From: Verrucomicrobia bacterium Tous-C9LFEB | Lineage (GTDB): Bacteria > Acidobacteriota > Terriglobia > Terriglobales > Acidobacteriaceae | Assembly: GCA_903970445.1 (NCBI GenBank) | Contig: CAJCIP010000058.1 | Span: forward strand, 1 to 64,000 | Reading direction: 5' to 3' | Length of the DNA stretch: 64,000 bases | Part shown: one piece after another, positions 37,692-47,739 of the stretch | Numbering within the stretch: the stretch's first letter is position 1 | Layout: each line of letters begins with the position of its first letter | The notes under the pieces: model-generated | Seen by the model: only the letters and a program-made list of their open reading frames with translations | Databases searched by the model: none | Told to the model about the DNA's origin: nothing | Made by a program: the position numbers and the translations under genes

Positions 37692-39044
37692 ATGGCACAG
37701 GATATTGGACATTTAGGAGCAGGGCACGTGCACAGTGCGCACCACGACGACGTGCATCACGGCCCACGCACGCTTCCGGCGGTGCTTTCCGCGCCTGACG
37801 TCGTTCTCGCCTGGCGCATGCGCGCGGTCATCGTCTTCGCAGTGTTTGCTCTGCTCTCGGTCGGTTTGCTCTTCACGCCGCTCGGCCCGCAACACTTCAT
37901 CCGCTCCTGGCTGATGGGGTCGATGACGTGCTTCAACTTCATGGGCGGCGCGCTGGCGTTCCTGATGGTGCAGTACCTGTCGGGCGGAAAGTGGGGACTG
38001 GTGCTACGGCGTCCGCTGGAAGCCATGACGCGCACCTGGTGGCTGGTGCTGCTGATGTTCCTGCCTGTGTTGATTTCGATGAAGAGGCTTTATCTATGGG
38101 CAGCTTTCAGCACGCCGGAACAGACATTGAATGCCTACAAGCAGGGACTGATCTCGCAGGAGCAGCAGATCTGCATCAACCTGAAACACACCATGCTGAG
38201 CCCGACCAGCGCCGTGGTGCAGTTCATCATCGTGTTCACGTTCCTCGGTGTGTTGATCACATTGCTCAATCGCTGGTCGATTGCGCGTGACGCCGATCCT
38301 GCCGCAGGCACGATGCGCAGCTATGATCGCTGGCGTGTAGCGTTTGAGAACGTCGCCGGACCGTGCACGCTGTTCTACGTTGTGATCATGACGGACTTCG
38401 TCATCGTCTTTCTGAAATCGCTCGATGCGACATGGTACTCGTCGGTCTACGGTCTGCAGTTTCTGGTGGCCCAGGGTTACGCCGTGCTCGCGCTGGGTGT
38501 GCTCACGCTGATTTTGCTGTCGCGCTACGAGCCGATCAAGACGATCTTCCGCGTCACAGAACAGCACGACATGGGCAAATTGATGTTCGCCTTCACGATG
38601 CTGAACATTTACCTGACGTTTGCCGAGTTCCTGATCATCTGGTCCGGCAACCTGCCTGATGAAATTCCGTGGTACCTGAAACGCATCCACGGCGGGTGGT
38701 GGTACATCTGCACAGTGGATGTGGTTTGCCACTGGGTGATTCCGTTCTGCATCCTGCTCAGCCGCGACTTCAAGCGCTCCAAGGCGCGCATGGTCTGGCT
38801 GTGTTGCTTCATGTTGTTCGCGCGTCTGGTAGACATGTTCTGGCTGACAGAACCGAACTTCAAAGACGCCGCAGGGAACCTGCACATTGCGGGAAACATC
38901 AGCATTCTTTCCTATGTAACGGTGCCTGTAGCGCTAATCGCACTCTGGATGTGGTTTTACCTGACAGAATTAACCAAGCGGCCGCTGATCGTGTTGAACG
39001 ATCCGCATACCGCGGAAGCGCTGGAGCCAGAACATGCCCACTAA
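37692..39044 (+). CDS. actF: Alternative Complex III NrfD-like subunit, ActF
   Basis: A 450-residue polytopic membrane protein with a His-rich N-terminus (HVHSAHHDDVHHG) and about ten hydrophobic helices, homologous in plan to ActC. ActF is the second integral membrane subunit of Alternative Complex III. ATG 37692 is chosen after GGAAG; upstream reading overlaps actE. It is directly followed by a small membrane protein gene. Confidence 0.92.
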   Translation: MAQDIGHLGAGHVHSAHHDDVHHGPRTLPAVLSAPDVVLAWRMRAVIVFAVFALLSVGLLFTPLGPQHFIRSWLMGSMTCFNFMGGALAFLMVQYLSGGKWGLVLRRPLEAMTRTWWLVLLMFLPVLISMKRLYLWAAFSTPEQTLNAYKQGLISQEQQICINLKHTMLSPTSAVVQFIIVFTFLGVLITLLNRWSIARDADPAAGTMRSYDRWRVAFENVAGPCTLFYVVIMTDFVIVFLKSLDATWYSSVYGLQFLVAQGYAVLALGVLTLILLSRYEPIKTIFRVTEQHDMGKLMFAFTMLNIYLTFAEFLIIWSGNLPDEIPWYLKRIHGGWWYICTVDVVCHWVIPFCILLSRDFKRSKARMVWLCCFMLFARLVDMFWLTEPNFKDAAGNLHIAGNISILSYVTVPVALIALWMWFYLTELTKRPLIVLNDPHTAEALEPEHAH

Positions 39045-39063
39045 CCGACATGAAGGCGAGGAG

Positions 39064-39720
39064 ATGGTGAAGATCGACGGCGTGCAGGCGCACCCGTCGC
39101 CGAAACTCAGCTCGGAAAATCCCGGCTACGAGACGCAGGACGTCAACGTCGGCGGCATCGTCACATTTCTGGCGGGTCTCTCAGGATTCATCATCGTTTT
39201 CTTCTTCTTCTGCTGGGGAATGGGTAAGGTGATCAACACGACCATTCTCAGCCAGGACAGTAAGCCTAATAAGTGGCAGGCGAATCTATCGCAACCTGGC
39301 GCGGCGCTGCGCGGACAGAAGACTCAGGACCTTGAATCGAATGCGGCCATGGAGCAGAAGCAACTGCAGGCGGTGACGCAGAATTTTCCAACGCCCACGC
39401 TGCAGACGGACGACGGCAACCAGGAAATGGCAGACATGCACGCCCGCGAGGATTTGCTGTTGAACTATTACAGCACCTCGGCTGATCTCCAAGGCGGAGC
39501 CATCCGCATCCCGATCGACCGGGCGATGGGGTTGATTGTGCAGCGCGGCCTTGGCGGCAACAAAGCGGCAGAAGCTCCGAAGCAGCTGATGGCGGGCGAG
39601 TCCGCGCCGGTGGTTACGGCTCCGCTGACGAACGGCTTCGCGCGTACAGGATACGAACTTGAAACGATTGAAGCTCGCGAACAAAAGCTTGAATACACCA
39701 AAGCAGAGAGTAAACAGTAG
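39064..39720 (+). CDS. Small membrane protein between act and sco genes
   Basis: About 218 residues from ATG 39064; an alternative ATG 39034 overlaps actF. One transmembrane helix (GLSGFIIVFFFFCWGMGKVI, about residues 37-56) is followed by a soluble domain with no cofactor motif. The segment IPIDRAMGLIVQRGL resembles a conserved patch of unnamed proteins that accompany ACIII-cox clusters, so it is probably an assembly factor or minor subunit. The stop codon sits in an AACAGTAGAGCGTAGAGG string. Confidence 0.7.
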   Translation: MVKIDGVQAHPSPKLSSENPGYETQDVNVGGIVTFLAGLSGFIIVFFFFCWGMGKVINTTILSQDSKPNKWQANLSQPGAALRGQKTQDLESNAAMEQKQLQAVTQNFPTPTLQTDDGNQEMADMHAREDLLLNYYSTSADLQGGAIRIPIDRAMGLIVQRGLGGNKAAEAPKQLMAGESAPVVTAPLTNGFARTGYELETIEAREQKLEYTKAESKQ

Positions 39721-39741
39721 AGCGTAGAGGATAGACGGGCG

Positions 39742-40698
39742 ATGAGGAAGCTAGGCACAAATCGGGTAGCGAAAGGGCGAAACGACTTGCGTTTCCTCGC
39801 TGCGACCACGTTACTGTGCGGCTTGAGCCTCGTGGCGTCTGACACCAGACTGTACGCGCAAGTTGCCAGTTACGGCGAGAAGAGCGCCGGCGAGAACGCA
39901 GGCGATCAGCTGCCGCGGACATTGCAGCAGGTGCAGGTAGCGCAGCATCTCAACGCGCAGCTGCCATTGGACGCCCAATTTGTCGACGACCAGGGCAAGC
40001 AGGTGAAGCTGGGCGACTACTTCGACGGCAAACATCCCGCCGTGGTCTCGATGGTGTACTACAACTGCCCGATGCTGTGCTCGGAAGAAATGGACGGCCT
40101 GGTCAGCGCGCTGTTGATGGTGCGGCTGGTACCCGGCAAAGACTTCCAAATCGTGGTCATGAGTATCGACCCGAGCGAGACACCGGCAATGGCCGCGCAG
40201 TACAAGGCCCGTTACGTCAAGCGCTACGGCAAGCCCGAAACGGCGGACGGATGGCACTTCCTCACCGGGCAGAAGCCGGCAATCGACGCTGTGTCCAACG
40301 CAACCGGCTATGGCTATGTTCGCGTACCTGGCCCAGACGGGCAGCTGACGCAGTTTGCGCATGCAAGCTCGATTGAGATCGCGACACCACAGGGCAAGCT
40401 GGCGCAGTACTACCTCGGCGTTGAGTACTCTCCCAAGGACGTGCTGCTGGGGCTGATTGACGCTTCCGGTAACAAGATTGGCTCGCCCGTGGCGAACATC
40501 CTCACCTACTGCTATCACTACGATCCGCAAACGAATAAGCATTCGCTCATTGTGGCTCGTGTGGTGCAGCTTGGCGGCATGGTGACTGTCGCCGGTCTGG
40601 GCGGATTTATGTTTCTGATGTTCCGACGGGATCTGCGCCTGGGACGCAATTGGGACAAGACCGAAGCGAATGACGAAGACAAACGGCGGAATGGATAA
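39742..40698 (+). CDS. sco: Sco1/SenC copper chaperone for cytochrome oxidase
   Basis: A 318-residue protein with an N-terminal signal or anchor (RFLAATTLLCGLSLVAS), a thioredoxin-like Sco domain with CPMLC (C109, C113) and the distal His H207 in FAHASSIEI, and a C-terminal transmembrane helix (GGMVTVAGLGGFMFLMF). Sco proteins deliver copper to the CuA centre of oxidase subunit II, whose gene follows directly. The C-terminal helix is typical of the family in this cluster type. Confidence 0.93.
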   Translation: MRKLGTNRVAKGRNDLRFLAATTLLCGLSLVASDTRLYAQVASYGEKSAGENAGDQLPRTLQQVQVAQHLNAQLPLDAQFVDDQGKQVKLGDYFDGKHPAVVSMVYYNCPMLCSEEMDGLVSALLMVRLVPGKDFQIVVMSIDPSETPAMAAQYKARYVKRYGKPETADGWHFLTGQKPAIDAVSNATGYGYVRVPGPDGQLTQFAHASSIEIATPQGKLAQYYLGVEYSPKDVLLGLIDASGNKIGSPVANILTYCYHYDPQTNKHSLIVARVVQLGGMVTVAGLGGFMFLMFRRDLRLGRNWDKTEANDEDKRRNG

Positions 40699-40707
40699 AG
40701 GGTAACG

Positions 40708-41766
40708 ATGGGTATCAGTCCAGTATTGTGGCAATTCCTGGTGAAGTGGCTTCACAACTCAGCGCTGTTTCCGGCTGAGGCTTCGACCATTGCGCCATAC
40801 ACCGACGAGCTGTACTTCTTCCTCATTCTGGTGTCGATCTTCGGCACCCTGGTCGTCCTTGCGCTGGTGGTGGGCTTCTCGGTGAAATACCGCCGCGAAA
40901 AGAATCCCGTTGCCACGCAGGTGGAAGGCTCCACCCTGCTGGAAGCCACATGGACCATTATTCCTCTGGCCATTTTCCTGCTGGTATTCGTTTGGGGCGG
41001 CCTTCTGTACTTCCGGATATACAGCCCGCCGGCAAACTCAATGAACATCTACGTGGTTGGCAAGCAGTGGATGTGGAAGGCCGAACATCCCACCGGACAG
41101 CACGAAATCAACGCGCTCCATGTGCCCGTTGGTCGTCCCGTGCAGCTCACCATGATCTCGCAGGACGTGTTCCATAGCTTCTCGATTCCCGATTTTCGCG
41201 TGAAACGTGAAGTGATTCCGGGCCGCTATTCCACAGTCTGGTTCCAGGCGACAGATCCCGGCGTTTACCACATTTTCTGTACGCAGTACTGCGGGACACA
41301 ACACGCCGGGATGATCGGCGAAGTGACTGCGCTGACTCCGGACGATTACCAGAAGTGGTTGAAGGAATCGACCAGCGGCATGAGCCTTGCGCAGAACGGG
41401 GAGCGTCTTTTTGCCAGCATGGGGTGCAATTCCTGCCACAGCGGCAACGCAGCGGCGCGCGGGCCGAACCTCGCTGGCGTATACGGCTCGCGGCTGACGA
41501 TGAACGACGGCAGCCAGGTGCTGGTCAATGATGCCTATCTGCGCGACTCTATACTGAATCCGTCGCAGCATGTCACAGCGGGATTTGCGCCCATCATGCC
41601 CACCTACCAAGGGCAAATCAGTGAAGACGGCCTGATCGATCTGGTCGAATACATCAAGCAATTGCAATCGAACTATCGAGTGCAGCAGACGCAGTTGACT
41701 TCCGAGTCCAACCAGGCTGCTCCCACAACACCCCCACAGAGTTCAAATGAAATGGTGAAGCCATGA
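40708..41766 (+). CDS. coxB: Cytochrome c oxidase subunit II fused to cytochrome c (caa3)
   Basis: A 352-residue protein. Two N-terminal transmembrane helices are followed by the CuA domain with all ligands: H156 (DVFHSF), C191 and C195 in [13 protein letters not shown]199 and M202. A C-terminal cytochrome c domain has C240-NSC-H244 and a late Met (IMPTYQG), making this a caa3-type subunit. It overlaps coxA by an ATGA. Confidence 0.96.
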   Translation: MGISPVLWQFLVKWLHNSALFPAEASTIAPYTDELYFFLILVSIFGTLVVLALVVGFSVKYRREKNPVATQVEGSTLLEATWTIIPLAIFLLVFVWGGLLYFRIYSPPANSMNIYVVGKQWMWKAEHPTGQHEINALHVPVGRPVQLTMISQDVFHSFSIPDFRVKREVIPGRYSTVWFQATDPGVYHIFCTQYCGTQHAGMIGEVTALTPDDYQKWLKESTSGMSLAQNGERLFASMGCNSCHSGNAAARGPNLAGVYGSRLTMNDGSQVLVNDAYLRDSILNPSQHVTAGFAPIMPTYQGQISEDGLIDLVEYIKQLQSNYRVQQTQLTSESNQAAPTTPPQSSNEMVKP

Positions 41767-43436
41767 GCGCGACGACAAACACGATCGTAGTTTTGCCCGA
41801 TCAGGAAACGGCCAGGCTGCCGAAGCGGAACTACCTCAACAACGAACACGGCCTGCTGAGCTGGCTGCTGACCGCTGACCACAAGCGGATCGCCATGCTC
41901 TATCTGATTTCGATCACGTTCTTCTTTTTCATCGGTGGAGCGTTTGCAGGCCTGATTCGTCTGGAGCTATTGACCCCCCAGCCCGATCTCGTCGCTGCGG
42001 ACACATACAACAAGTTCTTTACCATGCACGGCATCATCATGATCTTCCTCTTCCTGGTGCCATCGGTGCCGGCGACTCTAGGAAACTTCCTCATCCCGAT
42101 CATGATCGGCGCAAAGGATCTCGCGTTTCCGAAGATCAATCTGTTGAGCTGGTACCTGTACATGATTGGCGGTACGCTCACGCTGGCCGCGCTCGTACTG
42201 GGCGGCGTTGATACAGGATGGACCTTTACCACGCCTCTTTCAACGCACTACCTGAACACACACGTCATCACGGCTGCTACTGCGATCTTCGTTGCGGGTT
42301 TCAGTTCCATTTTCACGGGCCTGAACTTTATCGTGACGATCCACCGCATGCGCGCGCCTGGCATGACGTGGTTCCGCATGCCGTTGTTCTGCTGGTCGAA
42401 CTATGCGGCTTCGGTTCTGATGGTTCTCGGTACGCCAGTACTCGCCATCGCGATCGTGCTGGTTGCTCTTGAGCGCCTCGTCGGCATCGGTGTCTTCGAT
42501 CCCGCAAAGGGTGGTGATCCGCTGCTCTTTCAGCATCTCTTCTGGTTCTATTCGCATCCGGCCGTGTACATCATGATTCTGCCGGGCTTTGGTGTGATCT
42601 CTGAGGTAATCTCGACCTTCAGCCGCAAGCGCGTGTTCGGATACACCGCCGTTGCCTTCAGCTCGGTGGCCATCGCGCTGTTCGGCTTCTTTGTGTGGGC
42701 ACATCACATGTTCATCATGGGTGTGTCGAACTACTCGGCACTGGTCTTCAGCTTGCTGACGATGCTCGTAGCCGTTCCTTCCGCGATCAAAACCTTCAAC
42801 TGGTCATTCACGCTGCAGAAGGGCTCCATCACCTTCGAAACTCCAATGCTGTATGCGTTCGGCTTCATCGGCCTGTTCACCATCGGTGGACTGACCGGCG
42901 TGTTCTTGGGTTCGCTCGGCATGGACATTCACCTTACCGAGACTTACTTCATCGTGGCGCACTTCCACTTTGTGATGGTCGGCGGCATGCTGATGGCGTT
43001 CCTCGCGGGCATCCACTTCTGGTGGCCAAAACTTACGGGTCGCATGTACCCCGAGTCGCTTTCGAAGCTCGCAGCAGTTACGACGTTCATTGGATTCAAT
43101 CTGACGTTCCTGCCGCAGTTTATCCTTGGCTACCTGGGCATGCCTCGCCGTTACCATGCGTATCCGCCCGAGTTCCAGGTCTTGAATGTGCTTTCCACTG
43201 CGGGCGCGACGGTACTCGGTGTCGGGTACATGCTGCCGTTGCTGTACCTCGGGTGGTCGCTGAAGTATGGTGCGATTGCGGGTAACAACCCGTGGCAGGC
43301 GACCGGACTCGAGTGGCAAATTCAGTCGCCACCGCTCACGGAAAACTTCGTAGAGACGCCGATCATCGACTACGAGGCGTACGACTACGAGTGGCTGGAA
43401 CGCAAGCAGCACGAAGGAGTGACCACCGTTGGATAA
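41763..43436 (+). CDS. coxA: Cytochrome c oxidase subunit I, A2 type
   Basis: A 557-residue haem-copper oxidase catalytic subunit with about 12 helices. Key motifs: [15 protein letters not shown] (CuB His with the YS motif), WAHHMFIMG, and HFHFVMVGG (haem ligands). The position of the Glu of A1-type enzymes (HPEVY) is Ala here (HPAVY), with Tyr-Ser just before; this is the A2-type pattern, as in Thermus caa3, and fits the fused coxB. It reduces oxygen to water and pumps protons. Confidence 0.96.
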   Translation: MSATTNTIVVLPDQETARLPKRNYLNNEHGLLSWLLTADHKRIAMLYLISITFFFFIGGAFAGLIRLELLTPQPDLVAADTYNKFFTMHGIIMIFLFLVPSVPATLGNFLIPIMIGAKDLAFPKINLLSWYLYMIGGTLTLAALVLGGVDTGWTFTTPLSTHYLNTHVITAATAIFVAGFSSIFTGLNFIVTIHRMRAPGMTWFRMPLFCWSNYAASVLMVLGTPVLAIAIVLVALERLVGIGVFDPAKGGDPLLFQHLFWFYSHPAVYIMILPGFGVISEVISTFSRKRVFGYTAVAFSSVAIALFGFFVWAHHMFIMGVSNYSALVFSLLTMLVAVPSAIKTFNWSFTLQKGSITFETPMLYAFGFIGLFTIGGLTGVFLGSLGMDIHLTETYFIVAHFHFVMVGGMLMAFLAGIHFWWPKLTGRMYPESLSKLAAVTTFIGFNLTFLPQFILGYLGMPRRYHAYPPEFQVLNVLSTAGATVLGVGYMLPLLYLGWSLKYGAIAGNNPWQATGLEWQIQSPPLTENFVETPIIDYEAYDYEWLERKQHEGVTTVG

Positions 43437-44217
43437 CGCGGCCATTACACTCAATGAACCCTTGATGCCTCATGAGGAGGCGGTCAGCGGGCGTGATCCC
43501 CACGGCCATGTCATGCTGCCGCAGCACCGTCATCACTTCGAAACAGAAGAGCAGCAGCGCGAGGCAGGAAGCTTCGGCATGTGGCTCTTCCTGCTCACAG
43601 AAATCATGTTCTTCGGCGGAATGTTCTTCGCCTATCTCCTGTATCGGAACTGGTATAACCCAGCGTTCGTTGTTGCCTCGAATCAGTTGAATGTAGTCCT
43701 TGGCGCGATCAACACAGCGGTACTCATTACATCGGGCTTCTTTATGGCTCTGGGTGTGTACGCGGCGGAAGTTCGCAACCGCTCGATGCTCGTCTGGATG
43801 CTCATCCTCACCTCGGTATTTGGTTGCATCTTCCTTGGCGTCAAGTACTTCGAATACAAGGAGAAGTACGAGAAGCACCACATTCCGGGCGTCAACTTCA
43901 ACATCTCGGAGTTCGTGAACCCGCCGATCGATGCGAAGACTCACAAACCGGACCAACCGGCGATCGCGCCCGACATGGCGCAAAAGACACAGATCTTCTT
44001 CTTCCTGTACTTCGGCATGACCGGCATGCACGCGTTGCACATGATCATCGGCCTGGGTCTTTTGGTATGGCTCATCTGGCGCGCAAACCGAGGGGACTTC
44101 AGCTTCGGCTACGTGGCGCCGATCGAGAACTTTGGTTTGTATTGGCACTTCGTCGATATTGTGTGGCTGTTCCTGTTTCCACTGCTCTATCTGATCAACC
44201 GACATCCACTGAAATAA
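43429..44217 (+). CDS. coxC: Cytochrome c oxidase subunit III
   Basis: A 262-residue membrane protein from TTG 43429 with AAGGAG about 10 bases upstream, overlapping the coxA stop. The pattern [20 protein letters not shown] and the C-terminal [16 protein letters not shown] are those of subunit III. It contributes no redox centre but stabilises the proton pathway. Confidence 0.93.
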   Translation: MDNAAITLNEPLMPHEEAVSGRDPHGHVMLPQHRHHFETEEQQREAGSFGMWLFLLTEIMFFGGMFFAYLLYRNWYNPAFVVASNQLNVVLGAINTAVLITSGFFMALGVYAAEVRNRSMLVWMLILTSVFGCIFLGVKYFEYKEKYEKHHIPGVNFNISEFVNPPIDAKTHKPDQPAIAPDMAQKTQIFFFLYFGMTGMHALHMIIGLGLLVWLIWRANRGDFSFGYVAPIENFGLYWHFVDIVWLFLFPLLYLINRHPLK

Positions 44218-44242
44218 GTTTTTTGCACGCGTAGAGGAGCCG

Positions 44243-44611
44243 ATGGCAAACGAGTTGGCGCAGCATCACAACCCGCACACCGACGAACACGATCCGACAA
44301 ACGTCACGAATCCGGAGCATGCTCAGCACCACATCGTGACGCCGGTTCAGTACTGCATGGTCTTTGGTGCTCTGCTGGTTGGCACGGCCATCACCGTGCT
44401 CGCCGCTGAGTTCGACCTGGGTGTCTTCAACCCAATCGTTGCGCTGGCAATCGCCTGCACCAAGGCGGTTATCGTCATCCTGTTCTTCATGCACGTCAAA
44501 TATCAGTCACGACTGATCAAGATGACGGTCGGTGCCGGATTCTTTACGTTCCTCATCCTAATCACGATGACGCTTAGCGATTACATCTCACGAGCCTGGG
44601 GACAGTGGTAG
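44243..44611 (+). CDS. coxD: Cytochrome c oxidase subunit IV
   Basis: A 122-residue protein with a His-rich N-terminus and three transmembrane helices (YCMVFGALLVGTAITVLA, VALAIACTKAVIVILFFMH, FFTFLILITMTLS), the layout of bacterial oxidase subunit IV (prokaryotic COX4 type). GAGGAGCC upstream. Last gene of the operon; the terminator follows. Confidence 0.88.
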   Translation: MANELAQHHNPHTDEHDPTNVTNPEHAQHHIVTPVQYCMVFGALLVGTAITVLAAEFDLGVFNPIVALAIACTKAVIVILFFMHVKYQSRLIKMTVGAGFFTFLILITMTLSDYISRAWGQW

Positions 44612-44790
44612 GAGCAGAGTGTAGAGGGTAGACAGTAGTGTGTAGACAGCCCGCGCTCGATGCGCGGGTTTTTCTTTGTGAGGAGACACTACCAGTCCGG
44701 AGCAGAAGGTGATCTTCGGTCATCCATACTGTCTACCTGTCAAAGCTCTACTGTCTACCCTCTGCCGTCTACGCTCTACTGTCTACCCTC
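44612..44790. repeat. TAGACAG/CTGTCTAC low-complexity strings
   Basis: On the plus strand TGTAGAGGGTAGACAG (about 44620-44637) and then, after the terminator, the reverse-complement words CTCTACTGTCTACCCTCTGC repeated at about 44750-44790. The stop codon TAG of the TrmJ gene lies within the second block. Similar words occur at 10408-10445 and 39715-39741. Confidence 0.7.
44650..44677 (+). terminator. Rho-independent terminator of the act-cox operon
   Basis: CCCGCGC (44650-44656), loop TCGAT, GCGCGGG (44662-44668), then TTTTTCTTT. A 7-base GC stem with a T tract, 39 bases after coxD. Confidence 0.9.
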
Positions 44791-45567
44791 TGCCTTAACG
44801 GCACGCAGTACCTGGCGGAAGAAGCCCATCCAGGTTGTCGCTTCGTTGCGGTCGCGACCAAGTTGCTGGGCGAGCTGACGCACGACGTGCTCGCGGGCAT
44901 TGGCAGGAAAGCGTCGCGCATAGCCTGTCGCCTCCATCGCTTGCAGCAGCATTTGCGTCTGGCGCTCACGGTCCTCTGCGGTGACTACAGCAGGGTATTT
45001 CGAGGGCGGCAGCTCTCGCGAGCCTTCGAAGCCCTCGCGTACAAGCTCATACAGGCATACCGCGACCGATTGACCGAGGTTCATGGAAAGATGGCGGCCT
45101 TCGGGAGCAAACATGGGGATCGTCGTCAGGGCGGAGCAATGGCTGAGCTGATCGTTCGTGAGGCCGGTCTTCTCTGAACCAAAAAGCAGGGCCACGCGTT
45201 CGCCGTTCGTAAGGCCGGCTCGGACAGGAGCAGCTACTTTTTGCAGCGGAAGGATGTCTCGTTCAACCTCGCGGCCTCCAATGGCGGTTGTACCAACCAC
45301 CATCGCGCAGTCAGCAATGGCGTCACTGAGGTTGTCGAAGCGACGAGCATCCTCCATCACGTGAGTGGCGCCTACGGCAGACTTTGGCAGTGCCATAGCG
45401 GCAGGCTCCAGCTGAGCCGCCTCGAACGGCGCCGCGAACTCGTTCACGACGCGGAGATCGCTGAAGCCAAAGTCCTGCATAGCCCGGGCCGCGGCACCGA
45501 TGTTCTGGGGGTTGCGCGCTCCTACCAGCACCACGGAGAGGTGTGCACGCGCACTACGAGAAAGCAT
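44776..45567 (-). CDS. TrmJ-like tRNA 2'-O-methyltransferase (SpoU family)
   Basis: A 263-residue SPOUT methyltransferase. Motif 1 NPQNIGAAARAM (about 19-30), motif 2 LLFGSEKTGLTNDQL (about 130-144) and motif 3 MNLGQSVAVC (about 162-171) build the knotted SAM site. The extended C-terminal helical region fits TrmJ, which methylates position 32 of tRNA. Other SpoU relatives are possible, so the symbol is left blank. Confidence 0.88.
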   Translation of the reverse strand: MLSRSARAHLSVVLVGARNPQNIGAAARAMQDFGFSDLRVVNEFAAPFEAAQLEPAAMALPKSAVGATHVMEDARRFDNLSDAIADCAMVVGTTAIGGREVERDILPLQKVAAPVRAGLTNGERVALLFGSEKTGLTNDQLSHCSALTTIPMFAPEGRHLSMNLGQSVAVCLYELVREGFEGSRELPPSKYPAVVTAEDRERQTQMLLQAMEATGYARRFPANAREHVVRQLAQQLGRDRNEATTWMGFFRQVLRAVKAEGRQ

Positions 45568-45611
45568 TCATAAGATTGTATGGGTGAGACGTTGTCTAGA
45601 CGCGGAGCGCT

Positions 45612-47501
45612 CTATGCAGTCATTAGCATCGCTGCGGCTTCTTTCACCGAAATCTGATTTCTGCCGTTCTTCTTGCTGGCATAGAGTGCCTCGTCCGCGT
45701 CGCGAATCAGCGCGCCTAGATCAACAGGCGATTCGCCGCTGCACGTCACACCTATACTTACCGTGATGATCCCGAACGAGCTGTCGGGGTGTGGAATCGC
45801 CTCAGCCCTGATCGCTTCCAGGATGTCACCCGCTACCTTCCGTGCTCCCTTCACGTCGGTGCCAGGCAACACAATGGCGAACTCTTCGCCACCCATGCGA
45901 GCCACCAGGTCACCGTGACGCGTGATGCGTGCCTTGAAGATTTCCGCGAGCTTCTCCAGGCATTCATCTCCGGCCTGGTGGCCGAGAGCGTCGTTATATT
46001 TCTTGAAGCAATCGACGTCCAACATAAGAAAGGCCAGGGACTTCCTGCTTTGGCGGCGTTGCGGCGCACGCAGCTCGTCGCCGAGTCCACGTCGATTCAG
46101 CAGACCGGTAAGAGGATCAGTACGCGCCAGGTCGGCCATCCTCCTATGTTCAGCGGCCATCCTTGTCCGTTCTCGCTCCCAGGTCTCTTCCTTTTCTTTT
46201 AGAACCGAAATATCGCGCACGGTTCCCACGTAGCCGACGACATTGGACTCCGCCGAGTGTCCATATGCCCGGATCGCCGCTTGCACCCAGCGTGCGTCGC
46301 CATTCTTCTGCATGAGGCGATAGCGAATGGTCTGCTCCGTCTGTCCCTGCGTCAGGCCGGCAATCATCTTGGTGGCAATCTCCATGTCTTCCTGGTGCAC
46401 CGTCGACAGTCTGTCCAGCGCGAGGTACTCATCTGGTGTCCAGCCTGTCAGCTTCTGCACTGCGGGCGAAACATATCGCTCCGTGCCGTCAAGCGACGAC
46501 AAAACGATCATGTCGTCCGCATTCTGCAACAGCTTCTGATAGATGGAACGCGCTTCGTCAGCTTTCTTCTCTGCTCTGCGGCGCTCGTCCAGCATGGCGC
46601 CGATGGGCAGCGCCGTCGCCGCAAACACCCAGATGAAAATTTGCAGCACTACCAGTCTCTGCTCGGCTGAAGCGGAGCGTGTCAGCCAGACAGGACCATG
46701 TCCGTGGATTGTGGCCATCCATCCAACGATCGTCACCCAACACGACGCAAACATGGCGCCCTCCAGGCCAGTCAGCAGCACCAAGAAAATCAGAGGTGGG
46801 AAGACCATGAATAGAAATGGCCCGAAATTCTGCGTAAACGTGAAGACAACTGCGGCCAGAAAGATTCCGGTTGCCGCGGCTGCCGACCTGCGTACGCTCT
46901 TCTGCTTGAGATTGGCTGCGACGTTTCGGTATTCCGCATCATGGAAGAAGAGAACGAGCGGCAGGAGCAGTGTCATCCCCACCGAGTTTCCCAACATGCT
47001 CATCAACAGCGTGCGAAGGACGGGCTCGTGTAGAAATCCAGAGACGGGCACAGCGCCGAGTGCCGCAGTCAGTGCAGGAGCCAATACACAGGCGATGCCG
47101 AACCGTGCCAGATTCGGCGTGCGCTTCAGATCGTCAAAGCAGTGGATGGTGGAACCCATCACAAGGCAGCTGATTGCGACATCCATGCCGGTCAAACCGG
47201 CAAGTATCGCTGCAAACCATAGGGGCATGGCCACTGCCAGTCCACCTGTAAGAACTCCAACGATAGATGCCGCGGCGAATTTGAAGCGACTGCGCCATTC
47301 AAGCGGCCAACGCGGAAGCAGGAGTGCAGTGCATACAGCCGAGACAGGCCACACAACAGCAAAACGATCTACCTGGCCAAAGATGCGGAGAGCAAAAACA
47401 ACGGAGAGAGCGCCAGCGACGAACTGAATGAGCAGACCTAAGCGGCGCCGTCTCACGCCGGATGCTGCTTCTCCTGGTACCGATAAAGCCCGCTGCGACA
47501 T
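45612..47501 (-). CDS. MASE1-like membrane domain, PAS and GGDEF diguanylate cyclase
   Basis: About 629 residues from ATG 47501 (GGAAGAGG upstream). Residues about 20-310 contain roughly eight hydrophobic helices of MASE1 type. Residues about 330-450 are a PAS/PAC domain (QNADDMIVLSSLDGTERYVS). The C-terminal domain from about 480 is GGDEF, with active-site MGGEEFAIVLPG, so c-di-GMP synthesis is expected. No EAL domain is present. The membrane part probably senses an unknown signal. Confidence 0.92.
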   Translation of the reverse strand: MSQRALSVPGEAASGVRRRRLGLLIQFVAGALSVVFALRIFGQVDRFAVVWPVSAVCTALLLPRWPLEWRSRFKFAAASIVGVLTGGLAVAMPLWFAAILAGLTGMDVAISCLVMGSTIHCFDDLKRTPNLARFGIACVLAPALTAALGAVPVSGFLHEPVLRTLLMSMLGNSVGMTLLLPLVLFFHDAEYRNVAANLKQKSVRRSAAAATGIFLAAVVFTFTQNFGPFLFMVFPPLIFLVLLTGLEGAMFASCWVTIVGWMATIHGHGPVWLTRSASAEQRLVVLQIFIWVFAATALPIGAMLDERRRAEKKADEARSIYQKLLQNADDMIVLSSLDGTERYVSPAVQKLTGWTPDEYLALDRLSTVHQEDMEIATKMIAGLTQGQTEQTIRYRLMQKNGDARWVQAAIRAYGHSAESNVVGYVGTVRDISVLKEKEETWERERTRMAAEHRRMADLARTDPLTGLLNRRGLGDELRAPQRRQSRKSLAFLMLDVDCFKKYNDALGHQAGDECLEKLAEIFKARITRHGDLVARMGGEEFAIVLPGTDVKGARKVAGDILEAIRAEAIPHPDSSFGIITVSIGVTCSGESPVDLGALIRDADEALYASKKNGRNQISVKEAAAMLMTA

Positions 47502-47678
47502 GCCTCTTCCTTGCCCCGTCTTCACATCTCAGCGTGACGTTTCTCTGTGACGAGCATTTCATCGGCAGGCGTCTGCGGCAACGGAACGAAGGTGTAACGT
47601 TACGCGCAAACGGGGCAGGGCTTAGAAGGTTAACTCAGGGATCCAGACGCTCACCTCTTGTTACTGTCCGCTTGGAAT
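47502..47678. other. Intergenic gap upstream of the cyclase gene
   Basis: Between the cyclase start and the terminator of the next minus-strand gene. The cyclase promoter must lie here; no clear elements or repeats recognised. Confidence 0.3.
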
Positions 47679-47713
47679 AAAAAAGCCCACGACACAGATT
47701 TGTGCCGTGGGCT
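47679..47713 (-). terminator. Rho-independent terminator of the exported repeat protein
   Basis: Read on the minus strand: AGCCCACGGCACA (47713-47701), loop AATC, TGTGTCGTGGGCT (47696-47684), then a T tract. A 13-base stem with one mismatch, about 26 bases after the stop codon at 47740. Confidence 0.92.
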
Positions 47714-47739
47714 GAATGGATGATGAGATTTCTGCCTGG

